From NCBI GenBank assembly GCA_035555315.1, contig DATMGU010000116.1, forward strand, positions 1 through 29,924: 29,924 nt of DNA, written 5' to 3'. The translations under genes and the position numbers were made by a program. Below are positions 19,866-27,108 of the stretch, piece by piece; positions within the stretch are counted from its first letter, which is position 1; every line of letters begins with the position of its first letter. The notes beneath the pieces were generated by a model, which worked only from the letters and a program-made list of their open reading frames with translations, searched no databases and was not told the origin of the DNA. Origin of the DNA: DATMGU01 sp035555315 (GTDB taxonomy: Bacteria > Pseudomonadota > Alphaproteobacteria > ATCC43930 > CGMCC-115725).

Positions 19866-20621
19866 GTGGCGGTAATGGCAGAGCAGCGCAGCACGGTCGA
19901 TCCGGCGGAAGTCGAGCGGTTCGCCCGGTTGGCCGAGGAATGGTGGGATCCCGCCGGCAAGTTCAAGCCGCTGCATCGGTTCAACCCGACGCGGCTGGGT
20001 TTCATCCGCGACCGCATGGCGGCGCGGTTCGGCCGCGACATCGCGGGGACCAGCCCGTTCGGCGGCCTCAGCCTCGTCGATATCGGCTGCGGCGGCGGGT
20101 TGGTGGCGGAACCGATGGCGCGGCTGGGCTTCAGTGTCACCGGCCTCGACGCGGTGACCCAGACGATCCACACGGCCGAAGCCCATGCCGCCCAAGCCGG
20201 CCTGTCGATCGACTACCGGGCGACCACCGCCGAAGCGCTGCACGCCGAGGGACGGCGCTTCGACGTGGTGCTGGCGCTGGAGGTTGTCGAGCACGTCGCC
20301 GATCTCCCGGCGTTTCTGGCGACGGCGGCGGGGCTGGTGGCGCCGGGTGGCGCCCTCATCGTCTCGACCATCAACCGCACGGCCAAGGCTTTCGCGCTGG
20401 CCATCATCGGTGCCGAATACGTGCTGGGCTGGGTGCCGCGCGGCACGCATACCTGGTCGAAATTCGTCCGCCCCTCCGAATTGGTCGCGGGCCTGGCACC
20501 CCACGGCCTGGCGATCGAGGAGTTGACCGGCACGGCCTATCATCCGCTGACCGATAGCTGGCACCTGGCGCCGAGAGATCTCGACGTCAATTACATGCTG
20601 CTGGCCACGCGTCCGGCATAG
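19866..20621 (+). CDS. ubiG: Ubiquinone biosynthesis O-methyltransferase
   Basis: UbiG carries out both O-methylation steps of ubiquinone synthesis at the membrane surface. The protein has the typical start (STVDPAEVERFARLAEEWWD), AdoMet motif I (LVDIGCGGGLVAEPMARLG), motif II (VVLALEVVEHVADLPAFL) and the family C-terminus (GTAYHPLTDSWHLAPRDLDVNYMLLA). I chose GTG at 19866 because AAGGA lies 7 bases upstream; the ATG at 19875 would shorten it by three residues. The open frame continues upstream without family resemblance. From GTG it is 251 residues, near the E. coli length. It is divergent from lysC and convergent with the TVP38 gene, 25 bases away. Confidence 0.96.
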   Translation: MAVMAEQRSTVDPAEVERFARLAEEWWDPAGKFKPLHRFNPTRLGFIRDRMAARFGRDIAGTSPFGGLSLVDIGCGGGLVAEPMARLGFSVTGLDAVTQTIHTAEAHAAQAGLSIDYRATTAEALHAEGRRFDVVLALEVVEHVADLPAFLATAAGLVAPGGALIVSTINRTAKAFALAIIGAEYVLGWVPRGTHTWSKFVRPSELVAGLAPHGLAIEELTGTAYHPLTDSWHLAPRDLDVNYMLLATRPA

Positions 20622-20646
20622 ACGACCTAGGCGACAGGAGGGGGCG

Positions 20647-21324
20647 TCAGCGGGTGGGCGACCCGGCCGGGGCCGCCTTGTCCCGGCGGAAAAACGGCAG
20701 CCGCGGCAGCAGCACCGAGGCGCCCAAGGCCACGACCGCGATCAGGGTCGGCTCGAGCCAGCCGCGCTGCCCGGTCAGCACCCGGCCGCCACCGGCCCCG
20801 AGATCGACATAGAGCACCGTCATCGGCAGCATGCCGAGCAGCGATCCAACCAGGTAGCTGCCGAGCGGGACCCGCGTCATGCCCAATGCGTAGTTCACGA
20901 GCGTATGGGGCAGGATCGGCACCAGCCGAACCAAGGCAACGAACCGCCAACCGCCGCGCTCCGCCCGGAGCAACAGCGTGCCGAGCGCCGGTGTCCGCTC
21001 GACATCGAGCAATCCGGCATTGACGTAGCGGGCGATCAGAAAGCCGACCAGCGCGCCGCCCATGCCCCCCAGGATGGCAAGCACGCCGCCCCACCACAAA
21101 CCGAACACCAGACCCGCCACCACGCCGAACAGGGTACGCGGCACGAAGACCTGACTGGCGACGATATGCACCGCGACGAACACGAGGGGAGCCAACGGTT
21201 GGCCGGCGATCAGCGCCTGCAAACCCGCCGGATCCAGCATCGCCTTGTTGAGCCAGACCACGGTCAATCCGGCGACGACGAGAGCCGCGACCAGTATTCT
21301 GGGTATGAGACGACGTTCGCGCAA
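20647..21324 (-). CDS. TVP38/TMEM64 family (SNARE-associated/DedA-like) membrane protein
   Basis: This is a polytopic inner-membrane protein of the VTT/TVP38 family; relatives are thought to act in lipid scrambling or transport, but the bacterial role is not known. It has a first helix (IPRILVAALVVAGLTVVWL), then the VTT core with FVPRTLFGVVAGLVFGLWWG and the conserved FVALVRLVPILPHTLVNYALGM, and a final helix near the C-terminus. The start is unclear. The frame is open up to an ATG at 21519, but the first 65 residues are Arg/Pro-rich and do not look like a family N-terminus. A TTG at 21324 gives 226 residues, a usual length, though without a clear Shine-Dalgarno sequence. Confidence 0.85.
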   Translation of the reverse strand: MRERRLIPRILVAALVVAGLTVVWLNKAMLDPAGLQALIAGQPLAPLVFVAVHIVASQVFVPRTLFGVVAGLVFGLWWGGVLAILGGMGGALVGFLIARYVNAGLLDVERTPALGTLLLRAERGGWRFVALVRLVPILPHTLVNYALGMTRVPLGSYLVGSLLGMLPMTVLYVDLGAGGGRVLTGQRGWLEPTLIAVVALGASVLLPRLPFFRRDKAAPAGSPTR

Positions 21325-21559
21325 ACTACCGGTCGCTATGATGTGTCTCCCGACACGGGGGTCGCGCGGCCTCGAAGGCTTACCGCGCCGACCGCGCCGC
21401 CACGCGGCGTTCCATCGCGCGTTAGCTGCCAGATTTCGGGGAATTTCGCCAGCCCCGCCACGCATGGGTGGTGCCCTGATTTGGCGCGGAGCGGCAAAAC
21501 GCACCGTGCCAGGCAGCAATAGGCTTGCATTTGCTTGCTTTCCACATCACACATGACCC

Positions 21560-21916
21560 ATGGCACAAGCACGCTCCAAGAGTCACGGCGGAGACACGAG
21601 AACCGGGCCGAGGCGGGCCAGGCCGTCAGCGAAAGTGGCGATCACCCTGCGGTTGGACGCGGCACGGGCGGAGCAGTTGAGGGCCGTCGCCGAAGCGGAG
21701 AACCGGACCCTCACCAACTACGTGGAAACCGCCCTGATCCGCGATCTTTCACGCCGAGACGAGGCCGCGCGGGTGATCACGATGCGCGCTCCCCAGGGGA
21801 CGTCCATGAGGATCGCCCCCCAGGACGTCATACAAGGGAAAGAGGAGTCCGACACCGCCTATGCCAAGCGCCAGGCGCTTCTCGTAGAATTGTGGTCGAT
21901 CCCGGATAGCGACTGA
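21560..21916 (+). CDS. Orphan ribbon-helix-helix (CopG/Arc-type) DNA-binding protein
   Basis: The 118-residue protein has a basic, disordered N-terminus (about 1-23), then a ribbon-helix-helix signature (VAITLRLDAARAEQLRAVAE ... TLTNYVETALIRDL, about 25-64), which usually binds DNA as a dimer. The C-terminal half resembles nothing I can name. Such proteins are often antitoxins, but no toxin-like gene is beside it. The gene stands alone between the TVP38 gene (divergent) and DUF1178 (convergent) and is followed by two hairpins, so it is probably monocistronic. No clear Shine-Dalgarno sequence precedes the ATG. Function: a transcriptional regulator or orphan antitoxin, inferred from the fold only. 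Confidence 0.75.
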   Translation: MAQARSKSHGGDTRTGPRRARPSAKVAITLRLDAARAEQLRAVAEAENRTLTNYVETALIRDLSRRDEAARVITMRAPQGTSMRIAPQDVIQGKEESDTAYAKRQALLVELWSIPDSD

Positions 21917-21936
21917 GGGACCTGGAGAATGGTCCC
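21917..21936 (+). terminator. Hairpin directly after the ribbon-helix-helix gene
   Basis: GGGACC (21917-21922) pairs with GGTCCC (21931-21936) around an 8-base loop, starting at the base after the stop codon. No T run follows, so it may protect the mRNA end more than terminate. Confidence 0.3.
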
Positions 21937-21973
21937 CGGAGCTTTCGTCCGCGTGATGTTCCCGACTCACGAA

Positions 21974-21998
21974 AAGCCCCGCCAGCCGGGGCTTCTTC
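21974..21998 (+). terminator. Rho-independent terminator, possibly bidirectional
   Basis: AAGCCCCG (21974-21981) and CGGGGCTT (21987-21994) form a perfect 8-bp stem with a 5-base loop, followed by CTTCAT. On the minus strand the stem is followed by TTTTCG, so it could also stop transcription from the convergent DUF1178 gene. It lies 57 bases past the ribbon-helix-helix stop codon. Confidence 0.75.
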
Positions 21999-22095
21999 AT
22001 ATCGGCTACGTATTGGGCAGCACCGCCGCCGACGAGACTTGATCCAGATGCGAGGGCTATAGCGTCCCTTTCGAAACGCCGAGCAAGCCCGGCCG

Positions 22096-22593
22096 TCAGC
22101 TGTCGGTCGGGGGCACCCAGGGCACCTGGGCGATGTCGATGCCCTCATCGGCGAGCGCCTCCGCCTCTTCCGGGGTCGCGTCGCCATAGATCGCCCGGCG
22201 TTCGACCTCGCCGTAATGGATCTTGCGCGCCTCCTCGGCGAAGTCGGCGCCGACGGGGGTGAAATTGGCTTCGATATGACGGCGGATCGCGCGCAAAATC
22301 TGGATCGGATCGACGTTGGTCGTCGTTTGAGTCGCCATCGCCCGATGCGCCGTCCCGGGTGTCACCGATCCCTGGGGAGGCGTCGCGACAGCCTCGGTGG
22401 GGGGCGGAGTCGGCGGCGCAGCCTCGCGGCTCCGTGCCACGCGCGGGGCCATCGGCGCCTTCGCGATGTGCGTATCGCCACAGACCGGACAAGCGATCTC
22501 GCCACCGGCGGCCTGGGCGTCATAGGCATCGCTGTTGCGGAACCATCCTTCGAAATGGTGGTCGGCGGGACACTTAAGTTCATACAAAATCAT
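22096..22593 (-). CDS. DUF1178 family protein
   Basis: The family function is unknown. The 165-residue protein starts MILYELKCPADHHFEGWFRN, with a second cysteine pair in IACPVCGDTHIAKAPMAPRV, so the N-terminus looks like a zinc ribbon similar to those in small regulatory proteins. A Pro/Ala-rich linker follows (about 55-85), then a helical C-terminal region ending in RAIYGDATPEEAEALADEGI ... WVPPTDS, which is typical of the family. The gene is divergent from the small methyltransferase. In alphaproteobacteria it is often near a Nit-type amidase and glutaredoxin gene (from memory), as here. Confidence 0.92.
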   Translation of the reverse strand: MILYELKCPADHHFEGWFRNSDAYDAQAAGGEIACPVCGDTHIAKAPMAPRVARSREAAPPTPPPTEAVATPPQGSVTPGTAHRAMATQTTTNVDPIQILRAIRRHIEANFTPVGADFAEEARKIHYGEVERRAIYGDATPEEAEALADEGIDIAQVPWVPPTDS

Positions 22594-22651
22594 GATCGTC
22601 TATGACACCTCTCCTAGAAGCGTGCCATCACTCCCTCTACAAAGGACTACC

Positions 22652-23239
22652 ATGGCAGATATGGGCGCACCGCCTTCCCTGGCCGCCGACCCGCTGGGCG
22701 TTCCATCGCCATGGGTCCGGCGCTTCGCACATCTCGTGCCGTCCGGCGGCAGCGTGCTCGATCTCGCCGCCGGCGCCGGCCGGCATACAAGGTTCTTCCT
22801 CGACCGGGGCCACGAGGTGGTGGCGGTCGACCGCACGCTCGCCGGCCTCGCCGATCTCGGCGGCCGCGCCGGGCTGGAGACCATCGAGGCCGATCTGGAA
22901 ACCGAGACCGATCTGGAAACCCCGGCCGGCTGGCCGCTGGGGGAGCGCCGCTTCGACGCGATCATCGTCACCAACTACCTGCATCGGCCCTTGCTGCCAG
23001 CGCTCGGCGCGGCCCTCAAGCCCGGTGGCGCGTTGATCTACGAGACCTTCGCCGCCGGTAATGAGCAATACGGGCGGCCGAGCCATCCCGACTACCTGTT
23101 GCAGCCGAACGAACTGCTGGACGCCTTCACCGGGCTCTTGACCATCGTCGGCTTCGAGCACGGCATCGTGTTCACGCCCCGCCCCGCCGCCATCCAGCGC
23201 CTCGCCGCCGTGAGGGATCTGCCGCTGACCCCGTTATAG
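22652..23239 (+). CDS. Class I SAM-dependent methyltransferase
   Basis: The 195-residue protein has an AdoMet-binding fold: motif I VLDLAAGAGRHTRFFLDRGH, the acidic residue at the end of strand 2 (VVAVDRT), and motif IV-like FDAIIVTNYLHRPLLPAL followed by LKPGGALIYETFA. It resembles small TehB/UbiE-like methyltransferases of alphaproteobacteria. The acceptor cannot be deduced. The ATG at 22652 has AAAGGA 5 bases upstream and starts just before the family-like WVRRFAHLVPSGG; the open frame extends further up into the DUF1178 gene but that part is not convincing. An 18-base unit is partly duplicated within it (LETETDLETP). Confidence 0.88.
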   Translation: MADMGAPPSLAADPLGVPSPWVRRFAHLVPSGGSVLDLAAGAGRHTRFFLDRGHEVVAVDRTLAGLADLGGRAGLETIEADLETETDLETPAGWPLGERRFDAIIVTNYLHRPLLPALGAALKPGGALIYETFAAGNEQYGRPSHPDYLLQPNELLDAFTGLLTIVGFEHGIVFTPRPAAIQRLAAVRDLPLTPL

Positions 23240-23267
23240 GCGATGTTATAGGCGGTCCGGGCCGATT

Positions 23268-24155
23268 TCATTCCCCCGCGGCGCGCAACCCCTCGGCGAT
23301 CCCATCCCGAGAGGGCGGGGTGAACCGCCGGTCGTGGCGCAGCGACGGCACCATGCCGCGCACCTCGGCCACCCGGGCGAGATCGATCTGGGCCGTGATG
23401 AAGCCGACCTCCTCCCCCGCATCGGCGAGTACCTCGCCCCAGGGATCGACGATCAGCGAGTGGCCATAGGTCTTGCGGCCTTCCGCATGGGTGCCGGTCT
23501 GCGCCGCGGCGATCACGAAGCAACCGGTCTCGATCGCCCGGGCGCGCAGCAGCACGTGCCAATGGGCGCGGCCGGTCGGCACGGTGAACGAGGCGGGCAC
23601 CGTCAGGATCTCGGCACCGGCATGGGCGAGTGCCCGGTAGAGCGCCCCGAAGCGCATGTCGTAGCAGACCGTCATGCCGACCGGCGCCCAAGGCGTCTCG
23701 GCCAGCACCGCCCGTTCGCCCGGCCGGAACGCGGCGGATTCCCGATAGCTTTCGCCCGAGGCGAGATCGACGTCGAACATGTGGATCTTGTCGTAACTGG
23801 CCGCGACCTCACCGGTCGGATCGATCAGATAGGACCGATTGGCGAACCGGTCGTCCGCCTCGCCCAACCGCACCCAGAGGGAGCCTGCCAGCAGCCAGGC
23901 GCCGGTCTCCCTGGCTAGTTCCCGGAACCCGGCCAACCCCTCATGACTCGCCTCGTCGGTCACCTTTTGCCGGCGCAGCTCGCGCTTGGGCTCCATCAGG
24001 GCGACATTTTCCGGTGTCGTGATGAAATCGGCACCGGCATCCCGGGCCCGCCGGATGAGATCGCCCGCCACCTGCATGTTCGGTCCGATCTCGCGACCGG
24101 CGGAGACCTGGACGCAGGCGACTGTCAGGCGGCTTTTCGAGAGCGGATCGGACAT
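23268..24155 (-). CDS. Nit-type carbon-nitrogen hydrolase (deaminated glutathione amidase-like)
   Basis: Members of this nitrilase branch hydrolyse amides, and the Nit1/NitA group repairs deaminated glutathione. The 295-residue protein has the Glu-Lys-Cys triad of the superfamily at E49 (ITTPENVAL), K123 (SYDKIHMFDVD) and C164 (GMTVCYDMRFGALYRALA). HMFDVDL after the lysine and FTVPTGRAHWHVLLRARAIE are typical of the Nit1 branch. The start ATG has AGGGG 10 bases upstream. It follows grxC by 20 bases on the same strand. A glutaredoxin neighbour fits a glutathione-related job, but that link is inference. Confidence 0.92.
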   Translation of the reverse strand: MSDPLSKSRLTVACVQVSAGREIGPNMQVAGDLIRRARDAGADFITTPENVALMEPKRELRRQKVTDEASHEGLAGFRELARETGAWLLAGSLWVRLGEADDRFANRSYLIDPTGEVAASYDKIHMFDVDLASGESYRESAAFRPGERAVLAETPWAPVGMTVCYDMRFGALYRALAHAGAEILTVPASFTVPTGRAHWHVLLRARAIETGCFVIAAAQTGTHAEGRKTYGHSLIVDPWGEVLADAGEEVGFITAQIDLARVAEVRGMVPSLRHDRRFTPPSRDGIAEGLRAAGE

Positions 24156-24175
24156 GGATGCGAACCCCTTCGGTG

Positions 24176-24433
24176 TCAGGAGGCGAGCTTGGCGTCCAGG
24201 CCGCCTTGGCGATCGAGGGCGGCCAGATCATCCGAACCGCCGATATGCTCGCCGTTGATGAAAATCTGCGGAACGCTGGTGCGACCGCCGGACCGCTGCA
24301 CCATCTCGTCGCGCCGTTTGGGCTGCTCCATGATGTCGATGTTGACGAACTCGGCGCCCTTCTTGGCCAGCAGGCTCTTCGCCCGCGCGCAATAGGGGCA
24401 GAACATCGTTGAATAAATTTCGACCGTCGCCAT
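24176..24433 (-). CDS. grxC: Glutaredoxin 3
   Basis: This is a small dithiol glutaredoxin that reduces disulfides with glutathione in the cytoplasm. From the ATG at 24433 (GGAG 6 bases upstream) the protein is 85 residues, the family length, and starts MATVEIYSTMFCPYCARAK with the CPYC active site at residues 12-15. TSVPQIFINGEHIGGSDDL carries the cis-proline and the glutathione-binding GG/D. The open frame extends 29 codons upstream, but that part is not family-like. It lies between the ComF-like gene (97 bases) and the Nit amidase gene (20 bases). Confidence 0.96.
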   Translation of the reverse strand: MATVEIYSTMFCPYCARAKSLLAKKGAEFVNIDIMEQPKRRDEMVQRSGGRTSVPQIFINGEHIGGSDDLAALDRQGGLDAKLAS

Positions 24434-24496
24434 CGGCGGCTCCTTTATCGGCAGGATAACGCCTTGATATGGGACCAAGGATGGCGTTCTGCCAAG

Positions 24497-24530
24497 AGGC
24501 GGCGCCTCGATCGACCACAAGGCGGCGCCT
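24497..24530. repeat. Duplicated AGGCGGCGCCT motif between comF-like gene and grxC
   Basis: AGGCGGCGCCT occurs at 24497-24507 and 24520-24530, 23 bases apart. The nine bases after each copy are also similar (six match), so it looks like an imperfect tandem duplication. Each copy is itself nearly palindromic. The second copy ends at the edge of the ComF-like stop codon. Confidence 0.75.
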
Positions 24531-25354
24531 TAATCGGCCCGGATGGCGCGGGCGAGGGTCAGCACGTCGACCCTGGCGGCACCGGCACGGCGCAGCACCC
24601 GGGCGCATTCCTCGACGGTCGCACCGCTGGTCAGCACATCATCGATCAGCACGATGCGCCGTCCCCGAACGCTCTCCTTATGACGCAAGGCGAAGACGCC
24701 GGCGACGTTGCGTGCCCGCGCCAGCCGGCCGAGCCGGCCTTGCGACGGCGTGCGCCGGCGGCGGACCAGGAGATCCGGCACCACCCTGAACCCAGGCTTC
24801 GCACCCAGCGGCAAACCGCGACGCCAGGCCTTGGCGACGCCATAGGCCAGCACCGCCGATTGGTTGTAGCGCCGGGCGAACAGCCGGGTCCAATGCAGCG
24901 GCACCGGCGCGATGACATCCGCCTCGGCCAGCAGATCGGCGCCGGCCCGAGCCAGCCAGCCGCCGAGGGCGGGCACCCCATGCAGCTTGTCGCCGTGTTT
25001 CAGGGCAAGGATCAGCCGTCGGCTGGCATCGTCGTAGCGCAGCACGGCACGGGCGCGGTCGAAGGCCGGCGATGCCGCGGCACAGGCCGCGCAGACGGCT
25101 TCCGCCCCCATGTCATAGGCGAAGGGCAGGCCGCAGCGCGCGCAGCAGGGCGGCCCCAGAAAGCTGATCGCCTGCCAGCAGGTGGCGCACAGCGCGCCAT
25201 TGGCATCGATGGTCCGGCCGCAGCCGAGACAGCGCGGCGGCAACAGCGTATCCACCACGGCCACACCCCAACGCAGCACCCGTCGAGAGGCGCGCATCGC
25301 GAGCGGGCGCCAGGCCGGCCCAGGTCGATCGAGCGGAGCGGAATCGTCGGACAA
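24530..25354 (-). CDS. ComF-like phosphoribosyltransferase-domain protein
   Basis: The family is related to ComFC of competence systems, but in bacteria without competence its role is unknown. The 274-residue protein has a double zinc ribbon (C42, C45, C56, C59 then C70/C71, C74, C88, C91) and a type I phosphoribosyltransferase domain with the PRPP loop VLIDDVLTSGAT (235-246). RRYNQSAVLA and the VRRRRTPSQGRLGR stretch are standard for the family. The start here is TTG (GAGG 10 bases upstream). An ATG at 25297 would remove 19 residues and leave all domains intact. It is divergent from the NDUFAF5-like gene. Confidence 0.93.
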   Translation of the reverse strand: MSDDSAPLDRPGPAWRPLAMRASRRVLRWGVAVVDTLLPPRCLGCGRTIDANGALCATCWQAISFLGPPCCARCGLPFAYDMGAEAVCAACAAASPAFDRARAVLRYDDASRRLILALKHGDKLHGVPALGGWLARAGADLLAEADVIAPVPLHWTRLFARRYNQSAVLAYGVAKAWRRGLPLGAKPGFRVVPDLLVRRRRTPSQGRLGRLARARNVAGVFALRHKESVRGRRIVLIDDVLTSGATVEECARVLRRAGAARVDVLTLARAIRAD

Positions 25355-25447
25355 GACGGGATGACCTCGCGAACAGCATCAAGCCGCGGCCACCATACAT
25401 GGAAAACCGCCCCCTAACCTCTAGCGACCGGGTGGCAAGTCACCCAT

Positions 25448-25481
25448 AGTCTGCGTCATGAATCAGTCTGCGCCATGAATC
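25448..25481 (+). repeat. 17-bp tandem duplication across the methyltransferase start codon
   Basis: AGTCTGCGTCATGAATC (25448-25464) is followed at once by AGTCTGCGCCATGAATC (25465-25481), a single-base difference. The duplication copies the ATG: the first copy opens a 7-codon frame (25458-25478) whose TGA overlaps the real ATG at 25475 (ATGA). Confidence 0.9.
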
Positions 25482-26401
25482 CGCCCTCCGATACCACCGA
25501 GCCCATGCTGGTCTTCGACCGGAGTGCTGTGCGCGCCCATCGGGAGCGCGCGGCCGGGTTGCCGGCGGAGCATCGCTTTCTGCGCCGGGAGGTGGCGGCC
25601 CGGCTGATCGACCGGCTGGCCGATGTCAAAGGACGCTTCGAGACGGTGCTCGATCTCGGCTGCGGCGACGGCGAAATGGCGGACCTCCTGGAGGCGGCGG
25701 GGCGGCCGGCCACGGTCATCTCGCTCGACGCCGCGCGGGGCTTCGCCCGGCGCGGTCCCCGGCCGGTGGTCGCGGAGGAGGAGGCGCTGCCGTTCAAACC
25801 GGCCAGCATCGATCTGGTGCTGAGCACGCTCGGCCTGCATTGGACCAATGATCTGCCGGGCGCCCTGCTGCAGATCAGGCAGATCCTGCGGCCGGACGGG
25901 CTGCTGCTCGCCGGCATGCTGGGCGGGGAAACGCTGCATGAGCTGCGCGCCGCCCTGCTCGAGGCCGAGTTGGCCGAGGAATCGGGCGCCAGCCCCCGGA
26001 TCTCGCCCTTCGCCGATCTGCGCGATGCCGGCGCCCTGCTGCAGCGGGCGGGTCTGGCGCTGCCGGTGGTCGATGCCGACACGATCACCGTGACCTATCC
26101 GGATGCGCTGGCGCTGATGCGCGACCTGCGCGGCATGGGCGAAACCAATGCCGGCCGCCATCGACGCCGATCCTTCACGCGGCGCGCCACCCTGTTGCGC
26201 GCGGCCGCCATCTATGCCGAACGGTTCGCCGGTCCGGATGGCCGGATTCCGGCGAGTTTTCAGATCCTGTTCCTGACCGGCTGGGCACCGGCGCCCAGTC
26301 AACCCAAGGCGCTGCGCCCGGGCAGCGCCACGGCGCGGCTGGCCGACGTTCTGGGAGCCCCCGAACGAGGCACGGGAGAGCGAACCGGCCGGGGTGTTTA
26401 G
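25475..26401 (+). CDS. NDUFAF5/BioC-like SAM-dependent methyltransferase
   Basis: The 308-residue protein has the AdoMet fold (VLDLGCGDGEMADLLEAAG) and the region SIDLVLSTLGLHWTNDLPGA typical of the NDUFAF5 family. Mitochondrial NDUFAF5 helps assemble respiratory complex I by hydroxylating an arginine of NDUFS7, and alphaproteobacteria carry its homologue; the C-terminal YPDALALMRDLRGMGETNA is also family-like. BioC is an alternative, but no other biotin genes are near. The start codon sits in a 17-bp duplication, with no clear Shine-Dalgarno sequence. The last codons lie in a 16-bp tandem repeat. It is divergent from the ComF-like gene and convergent with the PAS gene. Confidence 0.9.
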   Translation: MNPPSDTTEPMLVFDRSAVRAHRERAAGLPAEHRFLRREVAARLIDRLADVKGRFETVLDLGCGDGEMADLLEAAGRPATVISLDAARGFARRGPRPVVAEEEALPFKPASIDLVLSTLGLHWTNDLPGALLQIRQILRPDGLLLAGMLGGETLHELRAALLEAELAEESGASPRISPFADLRDAGALLQRAGLALPVVDADTITVTYPDALALMRDLRGMGETNAGRHRRRSFTRRATLLRAAAIYAERFAGPDGRIPASFQILFLTGWAPAPSQPKALRPGSATARLADVLGAPERGTGERTGRGV

Positions 26402-26438
26402 AATCCGGGGTCTTTAGAATCCGGGGTCTTTGGAATTA
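26391..26438. repeat. Three tandem 16-bp repeats spanning two convergent stop codons
   Basis: GGGGTGTTTAGAATCC, GGGGTCTTTAGAATCC and GGGGTCTTTGGAATTA follow each other without gaps. The TAG of the methyltransferase is in the first unit, and the TAA of the PAS gene (minus strand) is the end of the third. The whole intergenic space is thus repeat. Confidence 0.92.
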
Positions 26439-26981
26439 AGTGCCCTCGAAATAATCCGCCAGATCGAGCACGGTGGCGTTGACGACGGTCGGCCGCGTTT
26501 CGAAGGTCTGGCAGGCGAGGACCATATCGATGACCGTACCGTCCGATGAGAGCGGCGCCATATAGCGGGATGTGCGCAGCAGGTAGAACTCAGGGGTGAC
26601 AGCGCTGTTGGACGGCCCATAGACGCTGTTCGAAAATATCGGCCGGCGGGTGCTGAGCAGCTTGTCATACAGACCTCGCAAGTACTGTCCGTATTTTTCA
26701 GGCACGATCTCGTCGACATAACGGCCGGTGACGGCGTAGCCGATCCGCTGTTCGACCTCCGTGCCGATCAGGCGGTATTTCGGCCGTCCGGAGGCATCGA
26801 TATCCAGCAGCATCAGATGCGGCAGCAAGCCACGTATCTCGGTCGGGTCGATATCCGCGCGGCGCGGCATTTCGCGGCCGGCGCATTTCGACCGCCAGTA
26901 GCGGTCGGCCTCGACCAGACGGGGATCCCACGTCACTTCCGTCGATTGCGTCGCGTCACTCTGCTCGATTATCAAGCCCAC
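26436..26981 (-). CDS. PAS domain protein of the alphaproteobacterial PAS_5 type
   Basis: The 181-residue protein is a stand-alone PAS-like domain of the kind common in alphaproteobacteria, and its ligand and role are unknown. The conserved run is YWRSKCAGREMPRRADIDP, then LPHLMLLDID, YRLIGTEVEQRIGYAVTGRY, and a C-terminal TSRYMAPLSSDGTVIDMVLA. No output domain is fused. The start is GTG at 26981 with a perfect AGGAGG (26988-26993) six bases upstream, the best Shine-Dalgarno in the window. The upstream region is A/T-rich with an operator-like palindrome. The 3' end lies in a tandem repeat shared with the convergent methyltransferase gene. Confidence 0.88.
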   Translation of the reverse strand: MGLIIEQSDATQSTEVTWDPRLVEADRYWRSKCAGREMPRRADIDPTEIRGLLPHLMLLDIDASGRPKYRLIGTEVEQRIGYAVTGRYVDEIVPEKYGQYLRGLYDKLLSTRRPIFSNSVYGPSNSAVTPEFYLLRTSRYMAPLSSDGTVIDMVLACQTFETRPTVVNATVLDLADYFEGT

Positions 26982-27045
26982 ACGTGACCTCCTAACTCGA
27001 CACGCATTTCCACGTCCGCGCTGTCGTTCGATCTCGATCCTGACG

Positions 27046-27074
27046 TTTATATGTTAGAGACAGTCCCTAAATAA
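27046..27074 (-). promoter_or_regulatory. Candidate PAS gene promoter with an operator-like palindrome
   Basis: On the minus strand TATAAA (27046-27051) is a good -10. Seventeen bases upstream is TTATTT (27069-27074), a poor -35. Between them lies TTAGAGAC-A-GTCCCTAA (plus strand, 27054-27070), a palindrome with one mismatch around a central A. A weak -35 with a palindrome in the spacer fits a regulated promoter. The surrounding 26982-27108 is the most A/T-rich intergenic region inside the window. Confidence 0.4.
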
Positions 27075-27108
27075 CTACGTTGGCGTTTTATTTTAAAGTC
27101 AATGCCGA

